From contig NZ_LGYH01000001.1 in assembly GCF_001308015.1 (NCBI RefSeq), positions 186,001 through 250,000 on the forward strand: a stretch of DNA of 64,000 bases. Reading direction: 5' to 3'. Positions within the stretch are counted from its first letter, which is position 1. Each line of letters begins with the position of its first letter. The notes under the pieces were generated by a model that did not search any database, was not told the origin of the DNA, and saw nothing but the letters and a program-made list of their open reading frames with translations. Below, one piece after another: positions 1 through 9,406 of this stretch. Made by a program: the position numbers and the translations under genes. The DNA comes from Neisseria sp. 83E34 (lineage in GTDB: Bacteria > Pseudomonadota > Gammaproteobacteria > Burkholderiales > Neisseriaceae).

Positions 1-465
1 GCCCGCCACAGCTTGATTGACTTAGACATTACCTGCAAAGGTGATCTGCATATCGACGACCACCATACAGTGGAAGATATCGGTATTACGCTCGGCCAGG
101 CTCTAAAGCAGGCTTTGGGTGACAAAGCAGGCATTCGACGTTATGGCCATGCCTATGTGCCGTTAGATGAGGCATTGAGCCGCGTGGTGATTGATCTTTC
201 CGGCCGTCCGGGTTTAGTGTATAACCTTAATTTCACTCGAGCATGGATCGGTAAATTCGACGTTGATTTATTCAGCGAGTTTTTCCACGGTTTAGTGAAT
301 CACAGTATGATGACACTGCACATTGATAATCTGAGCGGTTACAATGCCCACCATCAAGCTGAAACCGTATTTAAAGCGTTTGGTCGTGCATTGCGTATGG
401 CGGTAGAACATGACCCGAGAATGGCTGGCCAAATGCCGTCAACCAAGGGTACTTTAACTGCATAA
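1..465 (+). CDS. hisB: Imidazoleglycerol-phosphate dehydratase (5' truncated by window edge)
   Basis: HisB dehydrates imidazole glycerol phosphate in cytoplasmic histidine biosynthesis. The frame is open from base 1, so the start lies upstream; 154 codons are visible and the stop is TAA at 463-465. The manganese-binding signature HHTVED is at bases 61-78, and a second metal motif (HHQAE) lies near base 350. Length and motifs fit the stand-alone enzyme, not the fused enterobacterial HisNB. It leads a histidine cluster (hisH, hisA, hisF follow), but DUS hairpins separate the genes, so they may not be one tight operon. Confidence 0.97.
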   Translation, partial: ARHSLIDLDITCKGDLHIDDHHTVEDIGITLGQALKQALGDKAGIRRYGHAYVPLDEALSRVVIDLSGRPGLVYNLNFTRAWIGKFDVDLFSEFFHGLVNHSMMTLHIDNLSGYNAHHQAETVFKAFGRALRMAVEHDPRMAGQMPSTKGTLTA

Positions 466-505
466 GGCCGTAATGGCTGGGATAGTTAGTCGCTTTCACG
501 TCGCA

Positions 506-535
506 CTTTCAGACAGGCATATGCCTGTCTGAAAG
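506..535. terminator. Perfect 30-nt DUS palindrome after hisB
   Basis: Two TG-type uptake sequences (TGCCTGTCTGAAA and its complement) abut to make a perfect palindrome with no spacer. Such pairs are known in Neisseria to double as terminators; here it lies 41 bases after hisB. Confidence 0.8.
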
Positions 536-578
536 CATTTTAAAGTCTTCAAAATAATATATGTAAGGTTTGTGTTCA

Positions 579-1223
579 ATGAAAATAGCAATAGTTGATT
601 ACGGCATGGGTAATCTGCATTCGGTTTTAAAATCTGTTCAAGCGGCAGACAAGTTGGCCAACACCGGCGCGCAAATTGTACTGACTGACAAACCGGAAGA
701 TGTGTTTGCTGCTGATAAGATTATTTTCCCGGGCCAGGGCGCCATGCCCGATTGTATGGCTGCTTTGGAACAAAGTGGTTTGGGCGAAGCCGTGGCTGAT
801 GGTTTGAAAAATAAACCTTTTTTCGGTATTTGCGTGGGCGCGCAGCTCTTGTTTGATCACAGCGAAGAAGGGCCTACAGCCGGTTTAGGTTGGTTTAAAG
901 GCGAAGTGAAGCGTTTTCCGGCCGATAACACGGATGTAGAAGGTAATAAACTGAAAGTGCCGCATATGGGGTGGAACAGCGTGCACCAAGTGCGCTCCCA
1001 CCCTTTGTTTAAAGATATTCCCGATGAAACGCGTTTTTATTTTGTACACAGTTATTACTTCGCACCCCAGGAAGAGAGCATAATATTATGTACCAGTGAA
1101 TATCCTGAACCATTTGCGTGTATTGTCGGACGCGACAATGTGTTTGCCACCCAGTTTCACACTGAAAAAAGCCATGACGCCGGATTACTGTTGTTGCGTA
1201 ATTTTTTACACTGGAACGGATAA
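579..1223 (+). CDS. hisH: Imidazole glycerol phosphate synthase, glutaminase subunit
   Basis: HisH releases ammonia from glutamine and channels it to HisF. The 214-residue protein has the class I amidotransferase triad: nucleophile C85 in FGICVGAQ, with H194 and E196 in QFHTE. The ATG at 579 is chosen over an in-frame TTG at 570, because it gives the family N-terminus MKIAIVDYGMGN and lies 10 bases after a TAAGG ribosome-binding site. hisA follows after a DUS hairpin; the partner hisF is two genes further on. Confidence 0.97.
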   Translation: MKIAIVDYGMGNLHSVLKSVQAADKLANTGAQIVLTDKPEDVFAADKIIFPGQGAMPDCMAALEQSGLGEAVADGLKNKPFFGICVGAQLLFDHSEEGPTAGLGWFKGEVKRFPADNTDVEGNKLKVPHMGWNSVHQVRSHPLFKDIPDETRFYFVHSYYFAPQEESIILCTSEYPEPFACIVGRDNVFATQFHTEKSHDAGLLLLRNFLHWNG

Positions 1224-1248
1224 ATTGTGTTAAAATCACTAAATTATA

Positions 1249-1290
1249 TTTCAGACAGGCATTTCTTAATAATGAAATGCCTGTCTGAAA
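1249..1290. terminator. DUS inverted pair after hisH
   Basis: Stem arms at 1249-1265 and 1274-1290 are perfectly complementary over 17 bases, each containing a TG-type DUS, with an 8-base loop. Probable terminator or attenuator between hisH and hisA. Confidence 0.75.
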
Positions 1291-1379
1291 CGATAATGTT
1301 TACCGCGTTTCGTTTGAGTTAGGTCAGCTAATCATATTTTGATTGCGATAAATATTTTATTTGAATAACGGATTTTGCC

Positions 1380-2120
1380 ATGTTACTGATTCCTGCCATT
1401 GATTTGAAAAACGGCCAATGCGTGCGCTTGAAACAAGGCTTGATGGATGAAGCAACCGTATTTTCGGACAAACCTGCCGAGATGGGGCGGCATTGGGTAG
1501 AACAGGGCGCGCGCCGTTTGCATTTGGTGGACTTGGACGGCGCATTTGCCGGAGAACCGAAGAATTTTGAGGCTATCAGGGAGATTTTGGCGGTAACTTC
1601 GCGTGATGTGCCGGTTCAACTTGGCGGCGGCATTCGAGATTTAGGTACCGTCGAAAAATATCTGGGCTTAGGTTTGAGCTACGTCATAATCGGTACAGCA
1701 GCAGTAAAAAATCCCGATTTTGTGCGTGAGGCATGCAAAGAGTTTGCCGGGCACATTATTGTTGGTTTGGATGCAAAAGACGGCATGGTTGCCATTGATG
1801 GCTGGGCCACGGTAACCGACCACCATGTGATTGATTTAAGCAAACGATTTGAAGATGATGGTGTAAACAGCATTATTTATACAGATATCGGTCGCGACGG
1901 GATGATGAGCGGAGTTAATGTAGAGGCAACCGTTAAACTTGCCGAAGCTGTTGATATTCCTGTGATTGCTTCCGGTGGTTTAACGAATTTAGAAGACATT
2001 AAAGCATTGTGTGCAGTTCAGGAAAGCGGCATTGAAGGTGCCATCACAGGCCGGGCAATTTATGAGGGCAGTATTGATTTTGCCGAAGCCCAAAAATTGG
2101 CTGATGAATTATCAAAGTAA
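1380..2120 (+). CDS. hisA: ProFAR isomerase
   Basis: HisA is the (beta/alpha)8-barrel isomerase that opens the ribose of ProFAR before the HisFH step. The 246-residue protein has the two catalytic aspartates, D8 (PAIDLKNG) and D131 (GLDAKDG), plus the phosphate-binding glycine loops QLGGGIR and ASGGLT. Length is typical. It precedes a small membrane-protein gene and hisF, its structural homologue. Confidence 0.98.
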   Translation: MLLIPAIDLKNGQCVRLKQGLMDEATVFSDKPAEMGRHWVEQGARRLHLVDLDGAFAGEPKNFEAIREILAVTSRDVPVQLGGGIRDLGTVEKYLGLGLSYVIIGTAAVKNPDFVREACKEFAGHIIVGLDAKDGMVAIDGWATVTDHHVIDLSKRFEDDGVNSIIYTDIGRDGMMSGVNVEATVKLAEAVDIPVIASGGLTNLEDIKALCAVQESGIEGAITGRAIYEGSIDFAEAQKLADELSK

Positions 2121-2244
2121 GCAAGCATTTTACATTTATCTGAATTAATTTAGTTTTATTGATCAGCAATCTCGCAGCCGGATAACGGGTTGAAATTAAA
2201 TATATTAAACGAGATTGCATACATATTCGCAGGGAATAGAAAAA

Positions 2245-2562
2245 ATGTTGGAAGTATTTGTTTTAGGTTTTTGGCTGATATGGTCGTCTGAGCGCGACAT
2301 CTCAGCACTGATGGAAGGCTTGGCATTTGTCGGGCTTACTGTTTTGATTCGCAGCATCATGGTATTTTCTCCGCCTGAAATCAACCAATTATTTTTTATT
2401 ACAATGGGCATTGAATGGGCGTTTGTATCTTTGGTAATGTGGGCGGTAAACCGTTATTCGACCACTTTCATTACCACTTTGCTATTTGCGCTAATCGGCT
2501 CGGCATCTTATTATTGGTTATCGCAGCATTCGCTCGAAATTGCCGAAAAAATCATTGCATAA
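2245..2562 (+). CDS. Small hydrophobic membrane protein within the histidine cluster
   Basis: The 105-residue product has about three hydrophobic stretches (near residues 4-14, 40-65 and 75-92) and should be an inner-membrane protein. I do not recognise a family. ATG at 2245 is preferred over an upstream TTG at 2215, because AGGGA lies 9 bases before it. It sits between hisA and hisF in the same direction, 124 bases after hisA. Co-transcription is likely, but a histidine role is not shown by the sequence. Confidence 0.75.
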   Translation: MLEVFVLGFWLIWSSERDISALMEGLAFVGLTVLIRSIMVFSPPEINQLFFITMGIEWAFVSLVMWAVNRYSTTFITTLLFALIGSASYYWLSQHSLEIAEKIIA

Positions 2563-2566
2563 TTAA

Positions 2567-2596
2567 ACAGGCTGCTTGGCAAATAAAGCAGCCTGT
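2567..2596 (+). terminator. Hairpin between the membrane-protein gene and hisF
   Basis: A perfect 11-bp stem (2567-2577 with 2586-2596) and 8-base loop lie just after the preceding stop codon and 31 bases before hisF. The U-tract is weak, so attenuation or partial termination is as likely as full termination. Confidence 0.5.
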
Positions 2597-2626
2597 CGTT
2601 ATTTTGAGAGTAGTAAGGGAATCGTT

Positions 2627-3394
2627 ATGGCATTGGCAAAACGTATTATTCCATGTCTGGATGTAGAAAACGGTCGCGTTGTGAAAGGTGTCAACTTTAT
2701 CGGATTACGTGATGCGGGCAATCCGGTTGACGTAGCCAAACGTTACAATGACGAAGGTGCGGATGAATTGACATTTCTCGACATTACGGCATCTTCCGAT
2801 AATCGCGACACTATTTTGCATGTGATTGAAGAAGTCGCCTCGCAAGTGTTTATTCCGCTAACAGTTGGAGGCGGTGTACGTTCTGTAGCGGATGTGCGCC
2901 GATTGTTAAATGCCGGCGCAGATAAGGCCAGCATTAATACTGCTGCCGTTACTAATCCTGATTTGATTAATGAAGCCAGCGGTTTTTTTGGCTCACAGGC
3001 AATTGTGGTAGCGATTGATGCCAAAGCCGTCAATCCCGAAAACACACGTTGGGAAGTATTTACCCACGGTGGGCGCAAAGCCACGGGTATCGATGCTGTA
3101 GAGTGGGCAAAAAACATGCAGGCGCGTGGTGCCGGTGAGATTCTTTTGACTAGCATGGATAGAGATGGCACTAAGATAGGTTTTAACCTGCCGCTCACAC
3201 GAGCGATTAGTGAAGCAGTGGATATTCCTGTGATTGCATCGGGTGGTGTAGGTAATGTACAGCACTTAATAGATGGTGTGAAAGAAGGTAAGGCTGATGC
3301 TGTGTTAGCGGCTAGTATTTTTCACTTTGGCGAAGTAAGTATTCGTGAAGCTAAGCTGGCGATGCAGGCTGCAGGAATAGAGGTACGGCTTTAA
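2627..3394 (+). CDS. hisF: Imidazole glycerol phosphate synthase, cyclase subunit
   Basis: HisF uses ammonia from HisH to form imidazole glycerol phosphate and AICAR. The 255-residue barrel has catalytic D12 (PCLDVENG) and D131 (VAIDAK), and the phosphate loops TVGGGVR and ASGGVG. ATG at 2627 is chosen because AAGGGA lies 6 bases upstream and the protein then begins [12 protein letters not shown], as in the family; the longer upstream frame crosses a hairpin. It is the last gene of the histidine group. Confidence 0.98.
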   Translation: MALAKRIIPCLDVENGRVVKGVNFIGLRDAGNPVDVAKRYNDEGADELTFLDITASSDNRDTILHVIEEVASQVFIPLTVGGGVRSVADVRRLLNAGADKASINTAAVTNPDLINEASGFFGSQAIVVAIDAKAVNPENTRWEVFTHGGRKATGIDAVEWAKNMQARGAGEILLTSMDRDGTKIGFNLPLTRAISEAVDIPVIASGGVGNVQHLIDGVKEGKADAVLAASIFHFGEVSIREAKLAMQAAGIEVRL

Positions 3395-3420
3395 ACTCAA
3401 TATCCGTTGAGCCTATTTTT

Positions 3421-3455
3421 AAGTTGACTCACTACGGTCAATCAACTTGATTTTT
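3421..3455 (+). terminator. Probable hisF terminator
   Basis: A 7-bp stem (3421-3427 with 3442-3448) is followed by GATTTTT. A weaker 5-bp hairpin with a T-run (3396-3420) lies just upstream. Together they probably end the histidine transcript. Confidence 0.55.
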
Positions 3456-3518
3456 ATTGCAGTATCACTGTCTCTCTCTGTATTACAGCAAATGAACTTT
3501 TGAACTTTATTTTGGATG

Positions 3519-3583
3519 CAAGGCAGCAAGCTGTAGACAGCACAGGTATAGTAAACAAATTTATTTTGCTATACCTGTGCTGT
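3519..3583. repeat. Dispersed repeat fragment with 19-bp hairpin
   Basis: Bases 3519-3543 match 9328-9352 at 24 of 25 positions. Here the word runs into a stem at 3537-3555 paired with 3565-3583 (one G-U wobble). The CTGTAGACAG core resembles a short intergenic repeat I recall from pathogenic Neisseria. It is probably a MITE relic. Confidence 0.5.
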
Positions 3584-3612
3584 TTTGTATGAGAGGCTAG
3601 TTTCATGGCTAT

Positions 3613-3644
3613 ATAAAAAAAGCGTACTCATTTTGAGTACGCTT
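3613..3644 (-). terminator. Leftward intrinsic terminator
   Basis: A perfect 11-bp stem (3620-3630 with 3634-3644) has a 3-base loop. On the minus strand it is followed by a run of T, so it should terminate leftward transcripts, presumably from the gene at 3870-4226 or an intervening small RNA. Confidence 0.7.
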
Positions 3645-3855
3645 AAAATTTGGAGAGAGTGTACAAATAAAGAATTAAAGCAAATATAGCAAGCTTGTTT
3701 CTCGGGCTCCTCGGGTTTAGGAGGAATATCGATTAATAGCTTAGAAAGGAATTAACTATCTGTTGTTAAAGAAATAGTTAGAAGGCATCTTGTATGTTAA
3801 ATATCTGAAACTACAGATTGATGCCTCTTATTTCTTTGCTACCGTTAGGTAGTTA

Positions 3856-3878
3856 AATAAGCAGGTTGCTTATTTTTT
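3856..3878 (+). terminator. Short hairpin with T-run overlapping the 3' end of the TonB-C-like gene
   Basis: A 7-bp stem (3856-3862 with 3868-3874) and loop AGGTT are followed by TTTT on the plus strand. It overlaps the stop codon of the minus-strand gene, so it is oriented for rightward transcripts from the gene-free interval. Confidence 0.4.
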
Positions 3879-4226
3879 CATGCCCAATTGGATTTCGCCA
3901 CCTTTGCTAAATTTGATTTCTTTAACAACGCTGAATTCTTGCGCTTGGCCGTTTACGAAAGCAGGGCGAAGTGTTTGGTTGGCCATCCATGCAATAGCTT
4001 GATTGTCGACAGTTGTGTTGCCGCTGGTACGGGTAACGCGAACATCTTTTACGGAGCCATCTGTATTAATAGTAAGGCGTACAGCCAATTTGCCGTCAAT
4101 TTTTGCTTGGGCTGCGCTCACTTCTTGGTTTTTTTGGAAGAATTGCAGGCTTTGTGCTGAAGCAGCTTGAGCAGACAACAGAGCAGCTGAAATAGCGATA
4201 GAAGAGAAGATAGTGCGGATAGACAT
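3870..4226 (-). CDS. Secreted TonB C-terminal-domain-like protein
   Basis: The 118-residue product starts with a signal peptide (MSIRTIFSS then a hydrophobic run, probable cleavage after AQAASAQ near residue 25). The remainder resembles the TonB C-terminal fold: KLAVRLTINTDGSVKDVRVTRTSG followed by AIAWMANQTLRPA, the pattern of energy-transducer TonB domains. It has no transmembrane anchor or proline-rich spacer, so it is probably a free periplasmic protein rather than a working TonB. It stands alone between long AT-rich intervals. The family call rests on pattern recognition. Confidence 0.75.
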   Translation of the reverse strand: MSIRTIFSSIAISAALLSAQAASAQSLQFFQKNQEVSAAQAKIDGKLAVRLTINTDGSVKDVRVTRTSGNTTVDNQAIAWMANQTLRPAFVNGQAQEFSVVKEIKFSKGGEIQLGMKK

Positions 4227-5006
4227 GGTAAAACTCCTTGCGTAATGTGTTGAGTATAATGATTAGCATAAAATGCTAAATTTATATATAGAAAGCATTT
4301 TCGACCTCTGTCGGTTTTGGGTCTGTTTTGCTTTTCGATGGACTCATTGTGCCAAACATTTTTTTTCTTTGCAATAAAATTAAAATGTCAAAACAAATTT
4401 GTTTATTGCATTAAAAAATGAATAAACGGTTATTCTGGTTTTGTGATGGAGCAAAAATTATCGTTTAGTGTTTAATGATGGCTGGATATTTGGCTTTTTA
4501 TTTTATTTTAATTTAATTAAAACAGTTAGTTATTTATAATGAACTTAGTTCTGATATTGTTTATATATGCATAATTTTATGCTTTTATCATTTAAAAATA
4601 TACCAAATATCACCTTTATATACCGATTGTTTAAATTTTATTTGTGTTGTATTTGTGATAATTGTAGACAATTTGGTGGTTTGGTTTTATGTAAATTGCC
4701 AGTTTTTTAGGCAATTGCTATTTTTTATGGCGATAATAGTTGATTTTATGTGATATTTGCATAAAAAATTATTTCGTAATATTCATTTTGATTATTTTTG
4801 AAATATAATTCCAATTTTTATCTTTTTGAATTTATGAATGATGACTGGATAGCATTTGCTTGTAATTTAACTAGATCCATTTTGTGGGTATGTAATTAAA
4901 TATTTTTAGGCAGCCTATTTATTCTTAGCTTAATCAGTGCTATTTTCTTTAAGGTATGCATGTTGATCTGCGTGCACTATGAGAAAAACAATTCAGGAGA
5001 ACAATA
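4227..5006. other. Long AT-rich interval between divergent genes
   Basis: These 780 bases separate the leftward TonB-C-like gene from rightward glcB. The stretch is strongly AT-rich by eye and holds no credible ORF, DUS or strong hairpin. It must contain both promoters; glcB has a clear CAGGAG ribosome-binding site. I could not assign promoters, because AT-rich hexamers occur everywhere in it. A small RNA cannot be excluded. Confidence 0.5.
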
Positions 5007-7181
5007 ATGACCTATCAATACACTCAAGCTGCCGACTTGAAAGTTGACAATCATCTCTACCGTTTCATCGTTGAGGAAATCCTTCCCAAGCAAAATAAAC
5101 ATACGCCGGAAACATTTTGGCAAGGGCTTGCTGATTTGGTGCACAAATATGCGCCGAAAAACCGGGAGCTTTTGGCTAAACGGGATGAAATACAGTTGAA
5201 GCTGGACGAATGGCATAAAACCAATCCGGGCCCGGTTCGTGACGAAGCGGCTTATCAGGCATTTTTGCGTGAAATCGGCTATTTGGTTGATACACCGGCT
5301 TCTTTTAAAATTGCTACTCAAAATGTTGACCGTGAAATTGCCGAGCAGGCCGGCCCGCAATTGGTGGTGCCGATTAATAATGCCCGCTATGCGCTGAATG
5401 CTGCCAATGCCCGCTGGGGCAGCCTGTATGACGCGCTTTACGGTACTAATGCAATTGACCAAACCGGTGATTTGGCTCCTGGCAAAGGTTACAATCCGAA
5501 GCGTGGTGATGCAGTAATTGCATTTGCGCGCACGGTATTGGATGAAAGTCTACCTTTGGCGAAGGGCAGCCATAAAGATGTGTTGGCTTATAGCGTTGAC
5601 GGTGGGCAACTGAAAGCGAAATTGAAAGATGGCAGCGAAAGCGGCTTGAAGCAGCCTGAATTGTTTAAAGGTTATAACGGCAACCCGCAGGCGCCTTCTT
5701 CTTTATTATTCCTGCATAACGGCCTGCACATCGATATTCTGATTGATAAAGACAGCCCTATCGGCAGCCAAGATCCTGCCGGTATCAAAGATATTGTGAT
5801 GGAAGCGGCTTTATCTACTATTATGGACTGTGAAGACTCGGTTGCAGCGGTTGACGGTGAAGACAAGACTTTGGTTTATCGCAACTGGCTGGGTTTGATG
5901 AATGGCACTTTGGTGGAAGAGGTTGAGAAAAACGGCAAAACTTTTACCCGTAAGCTCAACCCTGACCGCGAATATACTGCGCCTGACGGTTCTTCTTTCA
6001 AGCTTCCCGGTCGGTCTATGCTGTTTATCCGTAATGTGGGCCATTTGATGACGACGCCGGCAGTATTGGATAAAGACGGTAACGAGATTCCCGAAGGCAT
6101 TCTTGACGGTGTGATGACGGCAATGATTGCGCCTTTCGATTTGAACCGCAGTGAAAACACCAACAGCCGTTCAGGTTCGGTATATATTGTTAAACCGAAA
6201 ATGCACGGGCCGGAAGAAGTGGCTTTTGCCAACGAATTGTTTGGTGCATTTGAAGATTTGGCCGGTTTGCCGCGCAATACTCTGAAAATGGGCGTGATGG
6301 ATGAAGAGCGCCGTACTTCTGCCAATTTGGCGGCTTGTATCGAAGCGGCGAAAGAGCGCTTGGTATTCATCAACACGGGCTTCCTCGACCGCACCGGTGA
6401 TGAAATGCATACCTCCATGCATGCCGGCGCGATGGTGCGCAAAGGTGATATGAAGTCTACCGATTGGATTAGGGCTTATGAGCATAACAATGTTCAGCAA
6501 GGTTTGGCTTGCGGTCTGCCGGGCAAGGCGCAAATCGGTAAAGGTATGTGGGCGATGCCTGATTTGATGGCGGAAATGTTGGAGCAGAAAATCGGCCATC
6601 CGAAATCCGGTGCAACGACCGCCTGGGTTCCTTCGCCGACAGCCGCTACGCTGCATGCATTGCACTATCATCAAGTAAACGTGTTTGATGTGCAGCGGGC
6701 TTTCCAAGCGCAAGACGATAAAAAAGTCCTGTCTGAAATCCTCACGATTCCGGTGGCTGAAAATACCGGCTGGTCGGCTGAAGAGAAACAGCAAGAGCTG
6801 GATAACAACTGCCAGGGTATCTTAGGCTATGTGGTCCGTTGGGTGGAGCAGGGCGTAGGTTGCTCGAAAGTGCCCGATATCCATAACGTAGGCCTGATGG
6901 AAGACCGTGCGACCTTGCGTATTTCCAGCCAGCATATTGCCAACTGGTTGCTGCACGGCGTGGTAAGCAAAGAACAAGTGCGCGAAACTTTGGAGCGCAT
7001 GGCAGCCGTGGTGGATAAACAAAACGAAGGCGATGCGGCTTACACGCCGATGGTTGGCCGCTTCGACAGCTCGCCCGCTTTCTTGGCGGCTTGCGATTTG
7101 GTGTTTAAAGGTACGGAGCAGCCTAACGGCTATACCGAGCCGCTGCTGCATCACTGGCGCCGGGTTGCCAAAGGCAGCTGA
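5007..7181 (+). CDS. glcB: Malate synthase G
   Basis: Malate synthase G condenses glyoxylate with acetyl-CoA to malate in the cytoplasm, completing the glyoxylate bypass or glycolate assimilation. The 724-residue length matches the monomeric G isoform (about 720), not isoform A. Recognisable parts are the TIM-barrel segment [12 protein letters not shown], the acidic active-site region METALS-like [15 protein letters not shown], and [16 protein letters not shown] follows CAGGAG by 7 bases. No isocitrate lyase or glycolate oxidase gene is nearby in the window. Confidence 0.97.
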   Translation: MTYQYTQAADLKVDNHLYRFIVEEILPKQNKHTPETFWQGLADLVHKYAPKNRELLAKRDEIQLKLDEWHKTNPGPVRDEAAYQAFLREIGYLVDTPASFKIATQNVDREIAEQAGPQLVVPINNARYALNAANARWGSLYDALYGTNAIDQTGDLAPGKGYNPKRGDAVIAFARTVLDESLPLAKGSHKDVLAYSVDGGQLKAKLKDGSESGLKQPELFKGYNGNPQAPSSLLFLHNGLHIDILIDKDSPIGSQDPAGIKDIVMEAALSTIMDCEDSVAAVDGEDKTLVYRNWLGLMNGTLVEEVEKNGKTFTRKLNPDREYTAPDGSSFKLPGRSMLFIRNVGHLMTTPAVLDKDGNEIPEGILDGVMTAMIAPFDLNRSENTNSRSGSVYIVKPKMHGPEEVAFANELFGAFEDLAGLPRNTLKMGVMDEERRTSANLAACIEAAKERLVFINTGFLDRTGDEMHTSMHAGAMVRKGDMKSTDWIRAYEHNNVQQGLACGLPGKAQIGKGMWAMPDLMAEMLEQKIGHPKSGATTAWVPSPTAATLHALHYHQVNVFDVQRAFQAQDDKKVLSEILTIPVAENTGWSAEEKQQELDNNCQGILGYVVRWVEQGVGCSKVPDIHNVGLMEDRATLRISSQHIANWLLHGVVSKEQVRETLERMAAVVDKQNEGDAAYTPMVGRFDSSPAFLAACDLVFKGTEQPNGYTEPLLHHWRRVAKGS

Positions 7182-7205
7182 GCTTTTTAAGCTGCAAGCG
7201 TGAAC

Positions 7206-7260
7206 AATGCCTGTCTGAAAACGTTTTAACTTGGTTAAAGCCTGCTTTCAGACAGGCATT
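7206..7260. terminator. DUS inverted pair after glcB
   Basis: TG-type DUS arms at 7206-7220 and 7246-7260 are complementary over 15 bases, 25 bases apart, just after the glcB stop. Probable terminator. Confidence 0.7.
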
Positions 7261-7321
7261 TCAGTTATAATTCCACGGCAAACGGGGCGTGTGCCCCGTA
7301 TTTACTTTAGATTGAGAAGAT

Positions 7322-8464
7322 ATGGCCACTTATTCCCTATTCATTACCTGCCCGCGGGGCTTGGAACCTGTATTGCAAACCGAGCTGGAAACACAAGGTT
7401 GCACCGATATTCGGGCAACGGATGGGGGTGTGGCATGTAAAGGCGGTTTGGAGCAAGTTTACCGTGTGAACCTGCATTCGCGCACCGCCAGCCGCGTGCT
7501 GCTGCGGCTGACCAAAGGCAGCTTCCGCAGCGAGCAGGATATTTACATTTTGGCACGTAACATTAAATGGGATAATTGGTTTGATGTGCATGATACATTT
7601 AAGGTCAAAGTGGAAGGTAAAAGAGCCCGGGTAAAAAGCCTGGATTTTACAGGGCTGAAAATCAAAGATGCTTTATGCGACAGCTTCCGCGGGCAAACAG
7701 GCAGCAGACCCAGCGTGGATAAACACCGCCCTGATGTGCGTGTTCATGCATTTATTGACGAAAACAATATTCAGATTTTTATCGATACCAGCGGGGAAGC
7801 GCTCTTTAAACGCGGATACAGGCAAGATGCGGGCGATGCGCCGCTGCGGGAAAATCTGGCTGCCGGATTGCTGATGTTGGCCGGTTACGACGGTACTCAG
7901 CCTTTTCAAGACCCGTTTTGCGGCAGTGGAACGATTGTAGTGGAGGCAGCGTGGATTGCGATACACCGTGCGCCCGGTTTGATGCGCCGCTTTGGTTTTG
8001 AAAAGTTTAAAAATTTCGACCGTGCTTTGTGGGTTCAAACCAAACAGGCGGCGCGTGATGCGGAAATAGCGCAGGCACCGGCGCCTATCGGCGGCAGCGA
8101 TAATGACCGCCAAATGATCCGCACCGCGGAAGCCAATGCGCGTGCGGCTGAAGCGGATGCTTTCATACAGTTTTCAGTGAACGATGCGCAGGATGTGCGG
8201 CCCAACGGTGTTGCCGGCATTATGCTTTCAAACCCGCCTTACGGTGTGCGCTTGGCCGAAGTGGAAGCCTTACATGCGCTTTATCCGCAGCTCGGTGCAT
8301 GGTTGAAGCTGCATTATGCCGGCTGGCTTGTCGGCATGTTTACCGGCGACCGCGATATGCCCAAGCTGATGCGTTTGCAGCCCAAGCGCAAGATTCCGCT
8401 TTATAACGGCAATCTTGACTGCCGCTTGTTCCTTCTGGATATGGTTAAAGGCAGCAACCGCTGA
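7322..8464 (+). CDS. THUMP-domain RNA N2-guanine methyltransferase (RlmL N-terminal-half type)
   Basis: The 380-residue protein matches the RlmL half of E. coli RlmKL, which methylates G2445 of 23S rRNA. It has an N-terminal ferredoxin-like/THUMP region (about residues 1-160) and a Rossmann methyltransferase domain with SAM motif DPFCGSGT at 197 and catalytic NPPYG at 304. The RlmK half is absent, as is common outside enterobacteria, so it belongs to the YpsC-like single-domain group. The stop TGA shares its last base with the A preceding a DUS. A pseudouridine synthase gene follows 23 bases later, suggesting an RNA-modification pair. Confidence 0.9.
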   Translation: MATYSLFITCPRGLEPVLQTELETQGCTDIRATDGGVACKGGLEQVYRVNLHSRTASRVLLRLTKGSFRSEQDIYILARNIKWDNWFDVHDTFKVKVEGKRARVKSLDFTGLKIKDALCDSFRGQTGSRPSVDKHRPDVRVHAFIDENNIQIFIDTSGEALFKRGYRQDAGDAPLRENLAAGLLMLAGYDGTQPFQDPFCGSGTIVVEAAWIAIHRAPGLMRRFGFEKFKNFDRALWVQTKQAARDAEIAQAPAPIGGSDNDRQMIRTAEANARAAEADAFIQFSVNDAQDVRPNGVAGIMLSNPPYGVRLAEVEALHALYPQLGAWLKLHYAGWLVGMFTGDRDMPKLMRLQPKRKIPLYNGNLDCRLFLLDMVKGSNR

Positions 8465-8477
8465 TGCCTGTCTGAAA
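8465..8477 (+). repeat. Single TG-type DUS
   Basis: An exact TGCCTGTCTGAAA begins immediately after the stop codon of the methyltransferase gene and lies 10 bases before the next start. It has no inverted partner, so it is not a terminator and the two genes can be co-transcribed. Confidence 0.85.
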
Positions 8478-8487
8478 CGGATAATTT

Positions 8488-9231
8488 ATGAATCATAATC
8501 ATCAAGAAATGATGCGTTTATCTAAGCGCATGGCGGAACTGGGGCTATGTTCGCGCCGTGAAGCGGATGGCTATATAGAACAGGGTTGGGTAAAAGTAAA
8601 CGGTCAAACTGCGGTGCTCGGGCAGAAAGTGGGCTTATCGGACCGCATCGACTTGGATAAAAAAGCGCATGAAAGCCAAGCGGGGCGCGTAACGATTTTG
8701 TTGAACAAGCCGGTGGGCTACGTGAGCGCCCACGCTGAAAAAGGTTATGCGTCTGCCGCTTCATTGATTACGGAAGAGAACAGGTGGGAAGGCGATTCCA
8801 GCGGGATTGTGTTCAAAAAAAACCATTCCCGCGGGCTGGCGCCTGCAGGCCGATTGGATATTGATTCGGTAGGGTTGCTGGTGTTGACGCAAGACGGGCG
8901 GATTGCCAAACAACTGATTGGCGAACAGAGCGGCATAGAAAAAGAATATCTGGTTCGGGTAAAAGGAACCTTATCAGAAGAAGGATTGCGCTTGTTAAAC
9001 CACGGCCTGAGCCTTGATGGGGAAAAATTGCGCCCAGCTCAGGTTACATGGCAAAACCAAGACCAATTGCGTTTTATTTTGAAACAAGGCAAGAAGCGCC
9101 AAATCCGACGCATGTGCGAATTAGTCGGCCTGCGTGTAGTGGGTTTGAAACGCATCCGTATGGGCAAAGTCAAACTGGGTGCACTGCCGCCGGGAAAATG
9201 GCGGTATTTGGATAAAAAAGAAAAGTTTTAA
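8488..9231 (+). CDS. RsuA/RluF-family pseudouridine synthase
   Basis: The 247-residue enzyme isomerises uridine in rRNA. An N-terminal S4 RNA-binding domain (about residues 8-55, containing CSRREAD) is followed by the catalytic core with [10 protein letters not shown]124 is the expected catalytic aspartate. The C-terminal [13 protein letters not shown] motif is typical of the RsuA/RluB/E/F group. The pattern looks most like RluF (23S U2604), but RluB or RluE cannot be excluded. No clear ribosome-binding site precedes ATG 8488; ATG 8512 is an alternative start. Confidence 0.88.
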   Translation: MNHNHQEMMRLSKRMAELGLCSRREADGYIEQGWVKVNGQTAVLGQKVGLSDRIDLDKKAHESQAGRVTILLNKPVGYVSAHAEKGYASAASLITEENRWEGDSSGIVFKKNHSRGLAPAGRLDIDSVGLLVLTQDGRIAKQLIGEQSGIEKEYLVRVKGTLSEEGLRLLNHGLSLDGEKLRPAQVTWQNQDQLRFILKQGKKRQIRRMCELVGLRVVGLKRIRMGKVKLGALPPGKWRYLDKKEKF

Positions 9232-9243
9232 GAGTAAGCGGCA

Positions 9244-9297
9244 AATGCCTGTCTGAAAGCAAACAACTTAATAGCCGTTTGCTTTCAGACAGGCATT
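9244..9297. terminator. Extended DUS hairpin
   Basis: Arms at 9244-9264 and 9277-9297 are perfectly complementary over 21 bases, longer than the 13-base DUS itself, with a 12-base loop. Probable terminator serving the convergent genes on both sides. Confidence 0.75.
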
Positions 9298-9301
9298 GTG
9301 C

Positions 9302-9397
9302 TATAGCAAATAAGATTATTTTTGAAACAAGGCAGCAAGCTGTGGACAGCACGAGTGGTACGTCAAAGGCGCAGCAACGCCGTAGTAAAAGTGCTGT
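9302..9397. repeat. Degenerate MITE-like repeat next to grxB
   Basis: The segment opens with TATAGCAAATAA, similar to the ends of the repeat at 63672-63812. It then carries the word shared with 3519-3543. ACAGCAC (9346-9352) pairs with GTGCTGT (9391-9397), and GGCG (9368-9371) pairs with CGCC (9378-9381) inside. It ends 10 bases before the grxB stop codon. Confidence 0.5.
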
Positions 9398-9406
9398 ATC
9401 GCTTGT

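Larger units (their letters stand above)
3395..3869. other. Gene-free interval between hisF and the TonB-C-like gene
   Basis: This 475-base stretch holds the hisF terminator, a repeat fragment with an imperfect hairpin (3519-3583), a hairpin oriented to terminate leftward transcripts (3613-3644), and a short hairpin with a T-run to its right (3856-3878). No convincing ORF was seen between 3645 and 3869, so a small RNA is possible. Confidence 0.6.

Noticed and set aside
8814-8824. A-run in the pseudouridine synthase gene as a slippage site
   Set aside because: The run encodes lysines in the normal frame and the gene is full length; nothing suggests variation.
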